A DNA stretch of 64,000 nt from Crocodylus rhombifer (GCA_038503035.1 JAVSML010019155.1:1-64000), one strand, 5' to 3'; positions 32,838-45,787 are shown, numbered from the stretch's first letter. A program made the numbers and translations. The notes: a model not told the origin generated them from the sequence alone.

Positions 32838-34764
32838 CATATTATAGAAACAAGCAGTGCTTTGAAGGATGAGATGTTGCACATACAGTGCTAAAAAAAA
32901 ACATAATAAAGTGTGACATTCAGGCAAGCACCAAATGACAAGGACAAGGAAGCAGCAAGAAAACTAAAAGAAAATTGAGCAAAACATACAAAAGGGCACC
33001 AGTGAATGTGCTAAGCTGTAAGCTTCTCTCAACATTTAGAAGAAAAAAGTGGAATTGTAATCAAGCAAAGCCAAATTAAAATTATTCCAGGTGAATGAAA
33101 AGGCAGCCTACAATGTGATGTCAGGGAAGAGGACCTTGGGATGCCACTCGGAAATGAAGGATTCATGGCTTTGACATCAAAGTCAAGATAAAGGCACTTG
33201 AACAAGAGTGTTCTGACATCCTACATTAACTCAGCCAAGAACTAGGGACACTAGGGTCACTAACAACAAAAATACTCCTGGAAAGAAGAAGAGTGTTATC
33301 TTGCCGTTGTGTTTTCATGTGGAAACCATTCAAATAATGACAGAACCACAGTTAGTAGCTTCCTCAGTACCTCAGTGCTCTCTGTGGATATACCTACATT
33401 GCTGAACTTGCCTTGCACTGGTTAGCACAAGTAATGCTGGTAGTATAATACAATAGCACAGAGCTCAGCGAGACCAAATGCCCAAGTATCTATCCAGCTG
33501 TTGGTGTGAGTGTTGCATTCTGAATCCCTCTTATTACTAGATCATCCTTTTTTCTTATTCTAGTGTAATCTCTTTAGGCAAACCTTAATATAGACAGGCA
33601 ACCGTGCTGCTTCTGCCTGTTTGAGGGAAGAGGCATCCATTTCAGGTGACCATTGGCCAAGAGTGGGTATAGTGTGAATGCTGTGTAACACTGAAAATTC
33701 ACAGGCAGATTCATTAGTATTGTGATCACTCCCAAAATACTTCCTGCTAGTAATCTTGCATTTTCACTTGAACCACTATGTCTGTATAACCAAAATATAA
33801 CTTCAATGCATTGGCTACACTGCTCTTTAGGTTCCTTGATACTATGGAGTTTGAAACTTAAAAAGTGATTTTTGAGACTTGAACTGTGTTTACTTAGTAA
33901 AAACATGTCATTTTCACTTTGTGATCATACCCATCTGGGTAAAAACCATGTCATGTAATACTTTATGGTTAGCAAATAAATAGAAGGTGCATATTTGTGG
34001 CTTAGAATTGAAAGGTTTGTCGATTACTTCTTGCACTCATGAGTTTATTTACTGTGAGATGCTTGTTTCTTAGACTTTTTGTGCACCTTTATTGCAGTGT
34101 CTTTCTGGTGTCTAATTTCTATTGAATGGGGAACTTTAAATAAGCTGAGATGCAGTGAGAAACAAGTTGCCTCCTCCCTGATTGTTTGTGTATAGAGGTT
34201 CAGTGCAGGAGACTGAAACTCTCTTTATGCATTGTAGTTTCTGGGCTAATTAGCATCACACCATCAAATGAGAAATAGTTTTCAGGGGAATTGATACATT
34301 CCCTCTGAGGCTGACGCTGAACGCAGACTCATGTCATAAATGTCCCAGTTTGGCCTTTGTTACTCTTCCTTGTATTAAAAATCTAGTCCATGCCACAGGT
34401 GAATCTAAAGATGACTGGAATAATACCAGCACTTATGTTTTAACTGTACATTTCTCATTTAAATATATTGGGATTAAATAACCTGTATACAAATGATACT
34501 ATCTCTGTGGTACTTGCTATTTACTCTTTATTTTTAGTTGGTCTTCTTGCCCCTTTGTGACTTCTGTATCTTTTAGGGTTTGAAACTTTTCCATTATTAA
34601 ATGTCTTCCAAAACATGCCTTCAGAAGCTAATAAGAGAAGCAAATACTGAAGGCGTGTGGGGGAAATCCATCATTAAAAAAAAAGTCTTACTTTAGGGAA
34701 ATGGAAATTATTATAGATATAGAGAATTTCTCTGTCAGAACAGAAAGGGAAGTAATGGGTTAAG
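32838..34764. other. no gene seen
   Basis: AT-rich single-copy-looking DNA. The longest frame (110 codons, minus, 33906-33574) has no recognisable domain. Confidence 0.5.
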
Positions 34765-34868
34765 ACAAACACTGAATTGTGGTGCCAAATTTTCTTCTCA
34801 GTGACACTACTGATTTCCCTGGAGTTACTCTGAATTACACAGGTGGAGTCAGAATCTTGGCCCATTAC
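34765..34868. repeat. partial ancient palindromic MITE
   Basis: CTGGAGTTACTCTGAATTACACAGGTGG and GAGTCAGAATCTTGGCCCA-like sequence match one half of the same old repeat as at 10909. The other half is not recognisable. Confidence 0.45.
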
Positions 34869-36505
34869 CCATGAAACCTATCTTAATGTTAACTTCCTTT
34901 AAACCTTCTTTTGTATTTTTAAGCCTTCAAAAACACTTGAACAAAATACTGAACTGAGTAGATGAGGTGAAGGAATGTTGTTTTTTCCACTATCTGCCAT
35001 CTCATGGATGCTTTTCCACAAATAGCCAGGTCATGAGTTTACATCTGAAAAATGAGAATGAACACATGAAGGAGACAAGTGTCAATTACTGGTTTGTCCA
35101 TTTCCTCCACTACTGTTCTAGTGTTTTTATGACTTCTTCCATGCTACTTTTTACATGAGAAGTGCCTTTCCCAAACTGATCTTGTAAGTCTCTACTAATG
35201 AGGGCTGCAATGAGCTTATTACTGTTATTCTTGTCTGCATTTCCACTTTTCTATTGATTGTCATATTCTTTGTGGCTATGAGCCAACTTCTACTGAAGTC
35301 AATGGAAAGATTTAGTGCAAGAAAAATAACTATAGTGCTTAAATGATGGAATCTGTGACAGATGGTAAGCCTAGTGATAAATGTCTGATTTTTTGTTGAT
35401 CAAAGATTCAGTATTATATGATTGGAATCATTTGGAATCAATGCAGAGTTTCACAATACTGATTTACAAGTTTTCATGGTGTGATAAGATGGATCAATAG
35501 CAAATTTCAGTCTGGCTGGCAAATCTCAATCACATCTGTATTCTGTGTCACACAGCTCTTATTGTCCTCTTTGCATCTCATGTAGGCATGTATTGTAATT
35601 CCCATTGGGATTCCTGCTGAGAAACCACATTCAGAGAAGCAGAGTGACTCAAACAGATGCAATGACTGACGCATCTTCCTGGAGGCTGTTCTCCATTTTT
35701 AACCCAACTAATTCAATCCAGCAAAGGGAAGCAATGTGTGTAGGAAAGCCTTGTAACTGAGGGGGGTTACCTTTCTTTCCAGGAATGAGAGACCTCCATC
35801 TAATGTGCAACACTAATGAACAATTTCCACTTTTTTCTGTGACTAATTTAAGGGCATTTTCTAGCACCTTCACCTTATTATAAATGGGTCCGTGGGAAAC
35901 TGGGAAAGAATAGAGGTTTCCTTTGTGTGTAGCGACCTGGAGTTGTAGGACCCCAGGAAGTTCTTTCCATTAAACTCAGTTGAATTAGTCTGATTTACTA
36001 TAGGGTCAAATCAAAACTTGTCCCCTCCTATAGTGTTATGTTGGAAGGCATAATAGCCATGCTTCATTCAGGATAAATGTAAGAAGTAATTAAGTTCATT
36101 TTATTGAATATGAGAGCTAGAACAAGAGGAATCTCTGCCCAAAACACAGGCCTCATGTAGGTTGGTCAAGAACTGAGCTACGTAGGAGGAAGCGTTTGGC
36201 TGGGGGCTGATGCATGTGTATTTCAGCAGCAGTGAAAAACAGCCCAAAAAACAGGCAGAGAAAACAGCTAGAAACACTTGGAATTTGCCTTTATGGGCAG
36301 AATGTTGCTTAGAAAGGCAAACTTGAAACTGTGAACAAGGAAACTGTTTCCTGTTGTTTGATCCCTACAGTGATCATGGAAACAGAACTTTGTATTCCAG
36401 ATTTGAAAAGAAATTCCTGACTCCACCATCAATTTCTCCTCCTAGCAGAAATAACCATTCAGACCCTGAATACTGGATAGGTGCTTGGGCCACAAGGTGA
36501 TAACC
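34869..36505. other. no gene seen
   Basis: AT-rich unique-looking sequence. Short open frames only. Confidence 0.5.
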
Positions 36506-36513
36506 CTATACAG

Positions 36514-36809
36514 CAGGGGTGGCCAACCTGCAACATGTGCCACAAGTGGCACAGGCAGCCTCTGTGTGGCATGCAGCAGGTGCAGGAGACAAGGAACAGT
36601 GGCAGATAGGGCAGAAAAGCAGAGCAACGGATTGGAAAGGAAGCACAGGGAATACAGCAGAAAGCAAAGCAACAGATTTGGCAGGGAGTACAGGGTAGGG
36701 AACAGAAAGCAGAGCAATAGATTGGGCAGGAAAAGGAGATCAGAGTGGCACTCAGGGAAGGTGTAGGACCAATTTGTACCACATCTACTGAAAAGGTTGG
36801 CCCTCACTG
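36514..36809. mobile_element. hAT element carrying a 45-bp minisatellite
   Basis: 296 bp. Left end CAGGGGTGGCCAACCTG; right end AGGTTGGCCCTCACTG (reverse complement CAGTGAGGGCCAACCT). Flanking octamers CTATACAG (36506-36513) and ATATACAG (36810-36817) match at 7 of 8 and fit nTnnnnAn. The right TSD overlaps the first three bases of the next element, so this one inserted at that element's edge. Confidence 0.85.
36617..36751. repeat. 45-bp tandem repeat, about three units
   Basis: Plus-strand translation shows the period: KQSNGLERKHREYSR, KQSNRFGREYRVGNR, KQSNRLGRKRRSEW. The units are diverged copies of AAGCAGAGCAAC...GGAAG-type sequence. Confidence 0.75.
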
Positions 36810-36814
36810 ATATA

Positions 36815-37266
36815 CAGTGGGTACATCTACACATGCAATTACCCTAAAAACAATAAACTCCAATGCAGTTCTCTTTGGAGTCAGCTGTTCCCAAGCACAG
36901 CATTTACATGTGCACCTGGGATTGCAGCAATTTGAGCCAAGGTGCAGCAGCTCTGACCTGGCAGAGGACTCCAGGGCTCAGCCCTAGGCTCTGGGTGGCA
37001 GCATCGGGTGGTGGAGTGCTGGCTGGGACATAAGGGTGCCAAAGTGTGGGGCTAGCCACCAGGGTCCCTGGTCATTGTCTGCATATGTGTTGCAGCATGT
37101 AAATTATTCCATTGTAGGACAGCATTTGTCCCAGACAGTACTATCCTACACCAGAGTTAGCTGATTTACTGCACCCTAATATGGACATGTGTGTAGATGG
37201 TGATGCTTTAACAAGAAGATAATTAGTTAATTCTTCAGTAAAGCGTAAGTGTAGATGCACCCAGTA
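36815..37266. mobile_element. MITE of the TGGGTGCATCTACAC family
   Basis: About 452 bp. Left end CAGTGGGTACATCTACACATG; right end reverse complement TACTGGGTGCATCTACAC. GTAGATGGTGATGCTTTA and CTCTGGGTGGCAG segments match the copy at 10072. No convincing TSD, perhaps because another hAT has inserted at its left edge. Confidence 0.72.
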
Positions 37267-37514
37267 AAGAGATGTATTTGCTCTAGACCTTTTACAGAAT
37301 CTTGTTAAAACTATGCATAGTACTTTTTCCTTCCAAAAATTACATAACTGCAAATATTAAAAATATGGGGAGTGAGACATTTTGGCCATAGGTCCAAACT
37401 ATGAGTTTTCCTGAAGTTTGGGAATATTTGGACTGAGCTCATTTTTAGATCCTCCCTCTAACCTTAGAGCTAGATCCACCATGTTCAATGGCATTAGTGG
37501 AAAATAAAGACACA

Positions 37515-37765
37515 CAGGGTATGTGTGTCATTCATTAATGCCCCTTAGATACTGCACATTTACTTGTTTAATAAAGTGCTAACTAAATGCAGAGTAACTA
37601 AAGTTACTGCGCAGTAGTGCTGGCGCATGATTGTTTTGTGATGCTTACTGCGCGTTAGCCTAGTAACATTGTACAGTAGGCTATTAGCACAATTTTTAAC
37701 TGCCAGACTACTCCGAAGTGTTATTAGGCTAATACTCCATAAGTGTTTTGTGTAGACGTGCCCAG
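37515..37765. mobile_element. short MITE, second subfamily
   Basis: 251 bp. Ends CAGGGTATGTGTGTC and (reverse complement) CTGGGCACGTCTACAC. The interior TTAATAAAGTGCTAACTAAATGCA and GTAGGCTATTAGCACA match the element at 48438 closely, defining a subfamily of about 210-250 bp. Confidence 0.65.
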
Positions 37766-39915
37766 TTTGTTTTTTATGACATGGGACTACAGCCAAAGGT
37801 ATTTGATTGTATTTTGTGTACTTAAATGGAAATATCCTTAATGCATAGTCCTAAGGGTGATCAAATGAATGATGAAGCTTCTGGAAATAGAGATGAAATC
37901 TTTTAATCTTGTACCTTTCTCCCTGGTCGATTCTCTTTCTCTTTTGCAAACATGTCCTTGAACAGCTCGTGATCTTTCCTTTGCTAACAGGATGGGCTCA
38001 CTAGTGCCAAAAATAAACACCATGCTCCAGCCCACTCTCATCCTCTCCCAACCACAAAGACAAATGGTTAGTGATGAATTCTCAACTTCTGTTTGTTTTT
38101 CTTTCATTACCAGTGGAGATGACAGAAGTAATCACGACAAATTAAAATAATGACTTGCAGTTCAAAAATCTTGTCTAACTTAACCTCAACCATGCAGTTG
38201 ATCCAATATCAGATATCAGCCACAAAAATCCTTACCTTTTAATGGGTCAGACTAGTACAATCTGTGTAAGTTATAGACAGTTTTGGAAATGAAACAGCCT
38301 TCATTTTACTTAATTTTTAGTTAGCTGTATCCAAGAGAACAAAACAGAATGGAAAAGAAGTATAGCAATGTCATGTAGCTTTTTGTGACATGTAGCTTGT
38401 ATTTCAGACAATGTCTACACTGCACAGGTAACTGAGGCAACTTAGTTTGGTTCAGTACAAGCATTTGTACTACAAAATCTATGATCCTATATTCTCACTG
38501 TTTCTATACTTGCTTATCTGTGGCTGGGGACATAGCCCTTGCTTTTGTTCGCTGAGGTTTGTCAATTGTAGGAGAATTAGTCTGTTATTGGGAAGGACAG
38601 CGGAGGTCTACCAGCACTTGAGTGATTTAGCTTAGGTCATCGCTGCAAAGTGGGGAGGTTCCTGCCTGAGTTAATTCTGAGCCTGTGCTCCAACCCAGGC
38701 CTCTAGCCAGATAAGCCAGCCTCCAAAACTCAAATGTGGGTGGACACTTGAGGATAGTAAACCTAAAACGCAAGTAAAAGCTCAGATGAAGTGTGCTACA
38801 TACATACTCTCAGTGATATGAAAGGCAGCTCCAATGCAGCATGTCATGATACTATTGACCTTTCACACAGGAAGCTTGGGATATCAAATCATTGCAAAAT
38901 ATGCCTCAGACTGACATTTGTGAAAATGATGTCTATTGCTGGATGTTACATTACATCATTTTAAAAAGAAGGAAAATTTGCACCCTGCATTGCAAGCAGG
39001 TGTGGAACCACCTGGGGGAATGCAGTTTAAATACTCAAGTCAGGCAGAGACTATACTGAAACCATTAAAAATAAAACATACATAATGGTATGGATTTTAC
39101 CAAAAATGTTTTAGTCAAAGGTAATATGAGTCATGACAGTAAAACAGAATTGGATTCTCTGAAGAGAGAACAGAAGTTCTTAGACAGAGGAACAAATCCC
39201 AGGAGATGGCAAAACATACAACGGTCTTACCAAATAGCATCTATATACTTATCAGTAAATATACAATATTTCATAGCTCAGCAAAATGGCTGTACCAGCT
39301 GACTGTGCACAGGCATCAGAAAGTCATTATTAGGATATAAACTTTAAAATAAAAGCAGATAATTTTACATGAAGCATTTATATTAACTCATTACCTATAA
39401 TAGTACTTTCCTACTAATGATAGCTTCTTCATAAGCTTTAGACAGTTGTTTCATTGAGACCATTGACTGTAAAGAGTCTGTGTCCTTCATTAACTTCTGA
39501 TGTAGGCATTAATTTCCCCACAAGACTTGGTAATAGTAGGTTAGGGGAACTGCTGTTTGGAGGTACCAGTAACCTCTGCACTAAGCTATGCCATCCATCA
39601 GTATATTTATTATTAACTGTGGGAGTCATTAGGAACTGTGGGAGTCATTTTTATAGGGTTTTTGTCTTTTAAAAGGAGTTCTGAGTATCTTTCTTTTCAC
39701 GGGTAGAGGAAAAGGCCTGATTTTATTTTTTATTTCCATCTTTTCTCTAAGTGGCTTTTAACCACAAAGAACCAAATGGCTAGGTCTGCATGCATTTTTT
39801 GCAGACCTTTTAAAAGCACCATCTTAAAACAGCTAGCAAAAAGTCATACCTCCACCTTGTGCCTATGTCTACTATTTTTATTTAGTCATGTTATTATAGA
39901 GCTTAGAAACACCCA
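37766..39915. other. no gene seen; unique-looking DNA
   Basis: AT-rich, no repeat termini recognised. Open frames are under 90 codons without domains. Confidence 0.5.
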
Positions 39916-40194
39916 TTAGGACTCCACTGTGCTCAGCTCAGTTAAACTACAGAAAAAAAGATTGTCCTTGGACCTGGTATAGGATACGAGACAAATGCAA
40001 AGGAGGAGGATGAGAAACACTGAGATGATACTGATCAGCATGAGAAACAGGATGCCTGCGGTAGCATCCAGTGTCTGCTTGTATTGCACCAAGAATGGAT
40101 CCCAGCCCTGGAAAGAGCTCTGTGTGGTTGGCCCCCAGAATCCATGTGGTGTCCTACTTATGTCAGTGGAGCTGTGAGTAGTCTCAAAGGTCAT
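39916..40194 (-). CDS. hypothetical 92-aa single-pass membrane protein (doubtful)
   Basis: An ATG-initiated minus-strand frame (purine at -3) ending in TAA. Residues 1-45 are polar and Ser/Thr-rich with an aromatic patch (FQGWDPFLVQY). Residues 46-70 form one strongly hydrophobic segment (GILFLMLISIISVFLILLLC), and residues 71-92 are polar with SYTRSK just after the membrane, consistent with a type III/Nout-Cin small membrane protein. It is the only open frame outside a recognised repeat that resembles a designed protein. I recognise no family, see no splice signals or transcript evidence, and AT-rich DNA can produce hydrophobic frames by chance. Confidence 0.25.
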   Translation of the reverse strand: MTFETTHSSTDISRTPHGFWGPTTQSSFQGWDPFLVQYKQTLDATAGILFLMLISIISVFLILLLCICLVSYTRSKDNLFFCSLTELSTVES

Positions 40195-41779
40195 CTTAGA
40201 TTCAAATCAGGGCAAATGATTTTTTTAAGAGGGAAGAAAACATTTATGCTCTTCAAGCTTTTGTCAGTCTGCATGTTAAAAGTTCCTGAATGTTTGACTA
40301 ATCGGCTGTACAAAAACAAAGTATTCTTGCAGCCCCATACAGCAGAGGAGCTTGCCAGATCTTTATTTTAACATGCTTTCTTGTTCTCTGTGATAGAAGC
40401 ATTAATGAGTTGTAACCTGGGAAACCACAGAAACCCTGGTGGCTTAACGCAGGAGAGGAGAGTGGCTGGATTAAGGTGACCTCTGGTATGCAGCTAGTTC
40501 AACAGATCTCCCTTCAGTTCAACCTCACAGAACAAAGGCTCCTTCAAGACTTCAGAACATTCCTTGAGATGAGCAAAAGCTTCTTGAAATTAATAGAAAA
40601 TGTTTTATTTTTACCTGTGATGAAACAACAGCAGGTGTCTGAAAACGGAAAAAAAAATTCATGTTACCAAAATAAGCTGTGAAAAGTGGGCAGATTGTAT
40701 TGCCAAGATTTGAGTAAATAATATTTTGCTCTTTGAGAGCAGCTTCATGCACAGATTTCAGAGCGCTTTATAACTTTCAGCTCAGCCTCATGGCACAAGG
40801 AGAAATTAGAGGCATCCATTTTGCATAGCAACCCCAACACACAGAGGGACAAGTTGAAAGAAAGGGAAGTTGGACGATTCTAGGTAGAATCTAAAATGCC
40901 TGATGGGCAGCCCTCTGATCTTCCTAGACAGAAACACATGCAAGATGAGGCATAGTTCCCTAGCACTCCTCCACAGCCAATGCCAACACACCAGATGCCT
41001 CTTAAAGAGTTTACTTTGGACACATTTTGACAGACACTGACATTTTACGGTTAGCAAATTCTCTGCTTTTGTTCATTCTCTTCTTCAGTTACTGGTTTGC
41101 TCAACAGAGGGACAAAGTGGAAGAGAAGGAGTGGACTGGAGGAAGTTTGCGTGGTCAGGAAAGTATCTGAGCTAACAACTTCCAGAATACTGAAGTAGAA
41201 AGTTCTCTCACAGGCAAACAACGAGCAATTCTGGGGCTATCTGTGCTGTGATTTAATGCTGGGAGCTGTCCCACAGGCAGTCAACTTCTAGCTGGCTTTG
41301 CCTAACAGATGCAAGTACAAAAATATTTTTAGGAGGAAGTGACTGATCGAACTTGGGCTTCATGCTGCTTTTCCACATAACAGTCCTTAACCAAAAATCT
41401 CATGACCTTTCCCTTCCTCTTGCCTTGCTTTACTTTCCACTTCCCCTTCTTCCCTACCACAGATGCAAAGTTTCTGCCCTATCTCCTCCTCTAACCCTTC
41501 CTTTAGGCCCCTCTACCTCTCATCTTTCTCTTTCACCAAGTGGAAAGGTAGAGGGGTCTGGGGTTGAAGAGCCTGGCACTGGTGGCAGTGGGCCCCTGAG
41601 TCTAGTGTGTGGGCCAAATAAGACCAGGGTGTGGAATCTGCTGGCTGCAAAGTCTGATGGACTAGCCACTGCACTTTCCCTCCCTCCCCTGTGGCGGAGG
41701 GGAACAGAGCACTGTGGGATTCTGGAGAACCTATGGACACAATATAGACATATTTTAGTCTTTGCCATATTAAAAATAC
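40195..41779. other. no gene seen
   Basis: Unique-looking DNA, pyrimidine-rich at 41400-41530. The 159-codon plus-strand frame at 41353-41832 is a translation of that pyrimidine tract and has no domain. Confidence 0.45.
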
Positions 41780-42780
41780 CCACTCCTTGTCCCTCTTGCC
41801 TCTCCCACTACCTTTATCCTTTCCATCTCTGAGCTCATGGTTTAAAAGTCATATACTATTGCTGACTGTGGTTCTTTTCCTCCATCTCCAACCTAGATGC
41901 TCTCCAGTCTGGCTTTTGCTTCTTGAATTTAGCTGAAAGTTTTGTTACCAGAGTCTCGACAACCTCTCCCTAGCTACAGCTCAGAACCTGCAGTCAAACA
42001 CCTTTATCCTGTTTTACTGTCAGCTTCCTGTGATGCCATCAACTATGCTCTTGAAAACTTGTCCTCCCTGGGCTTCTGTGACTCCCCTCTCATGGAATTC
42101 CTCCTCTGTTTCTAATCACTCCTTCAGACTGTCCTTTGGAGACTCTGCCTTATTTCCTTTCTCATCTGGATGGCAGGCCCACAGTGCTCAGTCTTGGCTT
42201 CTCTCTCTTCTCCTTTTCTACCTTATCTCTAAGTCATCCACAAAGACAAATTTAACAACCATCTCTATTCTGCTGCCTCACGGATCTACTTTTGTACCCC
42301 AAGCCTGTCTCCTTCGATCCAAATTAAAATCTTGGCCTCCTCCTCTAATTTCTCCTTGTGCGTGTCACTCCAAGCTGAACACAGCTAAAACAGAGTTCTT
42401 ACTCTTTCCTTCCACCCCCATTCCCTCAACTTCTTTCTTAATCAGTGTGGACAAGCTGCTACCCTCCCTGTCAGTCAGGCCCATAATCTGGGCATCATCT
42501 TCATCTCAGACCTTTCTCTAAGTCCTCCCATCCAGGCTATATTGAAATCTTGCAGATACTTTCTGTATAATTTTTTTTACAATACAGGCTTTTCTATCCA
42601 TCCACACACCTCACCCCTCATGCAGGCCTGTATCACCTCACATCTTCATTACTGCAATATACTTTTCTCTGGGCTCCTCTCTAATATCTCTGCTGGCTCC
42701 TCCCTCATGAAATGTTTGTCTTCTCTTTCAAAACCCTCATGACTTATTGACTAATGATAGTCACTTCTTCATGATCAAGG
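41780..42780 (+). pseudogene. L2-like LINE reverse transcriptase, heavily degraded
   Basis: Plus-strand remains of a LINE with L2-type RT. Order: LQSGF (start of RT block), ENLSSLGFCDSPLMEF, a degraded palm region, then KLNTAKTEFLLFPS (corresponds to the LN-x-KTE block after the catalytic site), LGIIFISDLSLSP, ILKSCRYFLYN and ACITSHLHYCNILFSGL (corresponds to the SRLDYCN block). Several frame changes are needed and the catalytic ADD box is not preserved. It is much older than the CR1 copies in the window. No ORF1 or tail recognised. Confidence 0.6.
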
Positions 42781-43055
42781 CTTCAGCTCCTGCCTCCAGT
42801 TGGCACTTGATTCTAGCCCAGCCACAAAGCTACCTCATTATCTTTCTTCAAACCTTCCTTAATAGCATCCTCTATCATAATGTCTACAAGTTACTTGACA
42901 ATGGTTAGCTACTTGTGTGCTAATACTGTCATGCTGACCAACACTTTCTCATTGTTTCTTTCCACTGCACTCTCTATCTGTAGCCACCCTGTCTCTTCTC
43001 TTATACTCAGATTATAAGCTCTTTGGGGTTTAGACTGTCTTTTTGCTTTGTTTGT

Positions 43056-43785
43056 TGTGAGTCACAAGGGCAGCCATGACTCCAGAGTAATGCTGCTGGG
43101 CGTGCTGGGTTGGGCGTACTGCCACACCCTGCTCTCTTTCCCTTTAGCTGTGGTGGGTTGGCCGAGGATCCACTGAACAGGACCCTGGCCTCCCCGAGCA
43201 GCTAGCCTGAGGCTTACCCCTCAGGCTACAGGATTCTTCCCAGGCCCTGAGCTCCTGGCCCCAGGTCTATAACCAGAAAACTCAAAAGGAACAATAAAAT
43301 AAAAAGAGCTGTGTTTATATAGTGCTGGTCCTGTGGGGTCTCTGCAGTCTATACTTCATGCTGTGATCCTGGTGCCTCACCCACCCTCACCTGGGCACAG
43401 GATAGGCCCAGGGCCTCAGCAGGATGAAGAAAGCCCCATCCAGGGACCGCCCTGTCTGTGTGTGCCTCTGGTAGTGCTACTGGCCCATTACCCCCTGGAG
43501 ATCTCTTCAACACCCACTCCTGGCTGCTGTTATCCCCCACTATTGAGGGGGCAGGCCCTTCTGCCCTGTCTGGATGGCCAGGTTCTCAATTGTTCACAGC
43601 TGGGGGTCACTCCTCCAGCTGGGGCTGTCTATCAGGGCTGTGCCCACCATGCTGGCTTCCGGCCAAGTGGTGCAGCTGCAATGCAGCTGTGTCCGTCTTG
43701 GAGCAGGGGGAGTGAGGAGCTGTCCTGGGCTGGAGGCAGCTCAGATGCACTCCTCCCCACAGTAACAGGGCTCAACCCTGTTACA
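43056..43785 (-). mobile_element. solo LTR related to the Gmr1-type element
   Basis: On the minus strand it starts TGTAACAGGGTTGAGCCCTGTTACT, the same terminal hairpin as the gypsy-type LTRs at 12618 and 22016, and ends GTGACTCACA. The 4-bp TSD TTGT is at 43052-43055 and 43786-43789 (the site is T-rich, so weak). It has TATATAAA at 43314-43321 (minus), and GGGTGTGGCAGTACG near its 3' end, in the place of the GTGTGGCAGGTGAGT motif of the other LTRs. Confidence 0.7.
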
Positions 43786-43789
43786 TTGT

Positions 43790-45787
43790 TCAGTGCCCAT
43801 CCCTCTGTGGCCTTTGCGCATGACTAGGGGCCTAAGGCACCATAAGTTTGTGATTATGATTACAGCTACCTGCGAACATTGCATTGCTCAAAGGAAGTGA
43901 GTGGAAGAGCTGAGAACAGAACACAGGAGTCTTTCTGTTCCTACCTGCTCATCCTAAGTATTTCAGTAGCTCTGTGGCTGCACAACAACATGCATCTTGC
44001 AGTTTCATCATTTTCTCCACGAGCTGTCTTTGCCAGAAAGGGAACAAGGTGCTGCTTTCTGCCAGCCAGCCAAATAGTTTCAGCTAAAGTGACCAAAAGT
44101 AATACAAAGTATTTAGAGGAGTTCATATAGTCCAATTTTCTTTGTTCTACTCTTCTAGTTACACAAATATCCCTCAAAAGTTCACCCTTGTGTGATTACA
44201 AGATGCAAGGCATATCCTGCTGATATCCTCCTCCTTCACCTCAACCCCTAAAAGCCCCCACCTGGAAAAAACAAACAGAAACCAATTGTAGACACATTTA
44301 TCTCACAGTCAAGCATCTATTAGCAGCAATGCTAAACTGATTTCCAGTCTTGGACACTATGCTCTAATATTCTTTCAGGTAGCTCAGGACTTCTGATAGA
44401 TAAACATCCCACTTAGAAAAGCTAGGATGCTAATAAAGTAGAAGTTGTCTTAGACCGTGACATTTTTGGATCGGTGAAGAACCAAACAGCAGATAGTTAG
44501 GGGCGGGGACATTGTATGTTTAATAAATTAAGCATGCAGTGAAAATTAACTCTTGTCAGTACCCAAATAAGAAATAACTTGATTCAGGTTATTTTAAGAA
44601 AAGAAAAATTTCCTGCTTGTCATGGGAGTGGGGAATTCTATAACTTTGGTGGGGAGGATGCTGTGAAAGGAAAGACAAAATGAAGAGGTCGCTGTTCTTG
44701 TAGAAGATAAAAGGTATTTAAGAAAGAAATGCATGTACCTCAACTTGAAAGCTCTACAGCAGGTGTTACATGAAAACTTCTGGACCTAAACTGGCTTTGT
44801 GTATAATGAATATTATTTCCTTTGATGTTTCTCCAGACACTTAGTCAAGGGCAGCAACCACTGTAAACCTCTTAAATTTCATGTGCTATTTTTATGGCCT
44901 CCTTACGACTGAAGAAGTCTCACTTAAAAGATTACAGGGGTTACTTCATGTCTTTGTAGCCAGATGCATTCTGGTTAAAGTCAGATTGATTCAAAGTCAA
45001 CTGTTATCTTTAGCTTACATCAGTGATTACTCCTGAGACCTCTGCTCCAGGACCATCACCAGGGAACTGTACACATGGGCTAACCCTTGCTGCCTTATCA
45101 GCAAGATGAGTGATATCAAATGTAGGAAATACATCAGTGACATTTCTAAGAAGACAGGAACCCTCCTGAAATCTGAATCCAATTATTGGTACCCAGTTGA
45201 TCAGTTTCCACGTGTTTTGCTGATTTGACTTTGATGTTTGTAATAATGTTTTTTAACTGAAGTTTTTTGAAAGAGAAAAAAAAGATAAAGGCATTCTTTG
45301 AGGGGACTATACTTAAAGGAATGAGCATTCCCCAAGCAAAAAAAGCTATAGTCTAGGCATGAAATGTTTGGACAAACAAGACCAAATCCAAATAATGTGT
45401 TAAAATACTTGTCCAGTTATTCAGTGACAAGTTATAGTAGAAATCCTTTAGAGATGCCTATAATGTTCACATTATCAGCATTGATCCATCCTGACTAATG
45501 CTATTAGCAAACATCAGAAAATCAGTCCTGATGGATTTTGCTGTTATGCTAAAGCACACTTGAAATTACTAAAAATACTATTATATTTTTAGTACTATTA
45601 TATGAACAGTGCTTTGAAAAAGACTCTCCAAATAATGTTCGTGTCATGTCCTAAATTCCTTAAGTGTAATAAATGTCTAATGCCAGTGTGCATCATTGTT
45701 CCTGATTAGATTGAATCACAGTTGCTCATTGTGCACTGCCATGAGGCCTTTACTTGCTCCCAGCAAACTGAGATGTGCCTGTCCATC
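43790..45787. other. no gene seen
   Basis: AT-rich unique-looking DNA; short open frames only. Confidence 0.5.

Noticed and set aside
41353..41832. 159-codon plus-strand frame
   Set aside because: Translation of a pyrimidine-rich tract running into the L2-like LINE; no domain and no conservation evidence.
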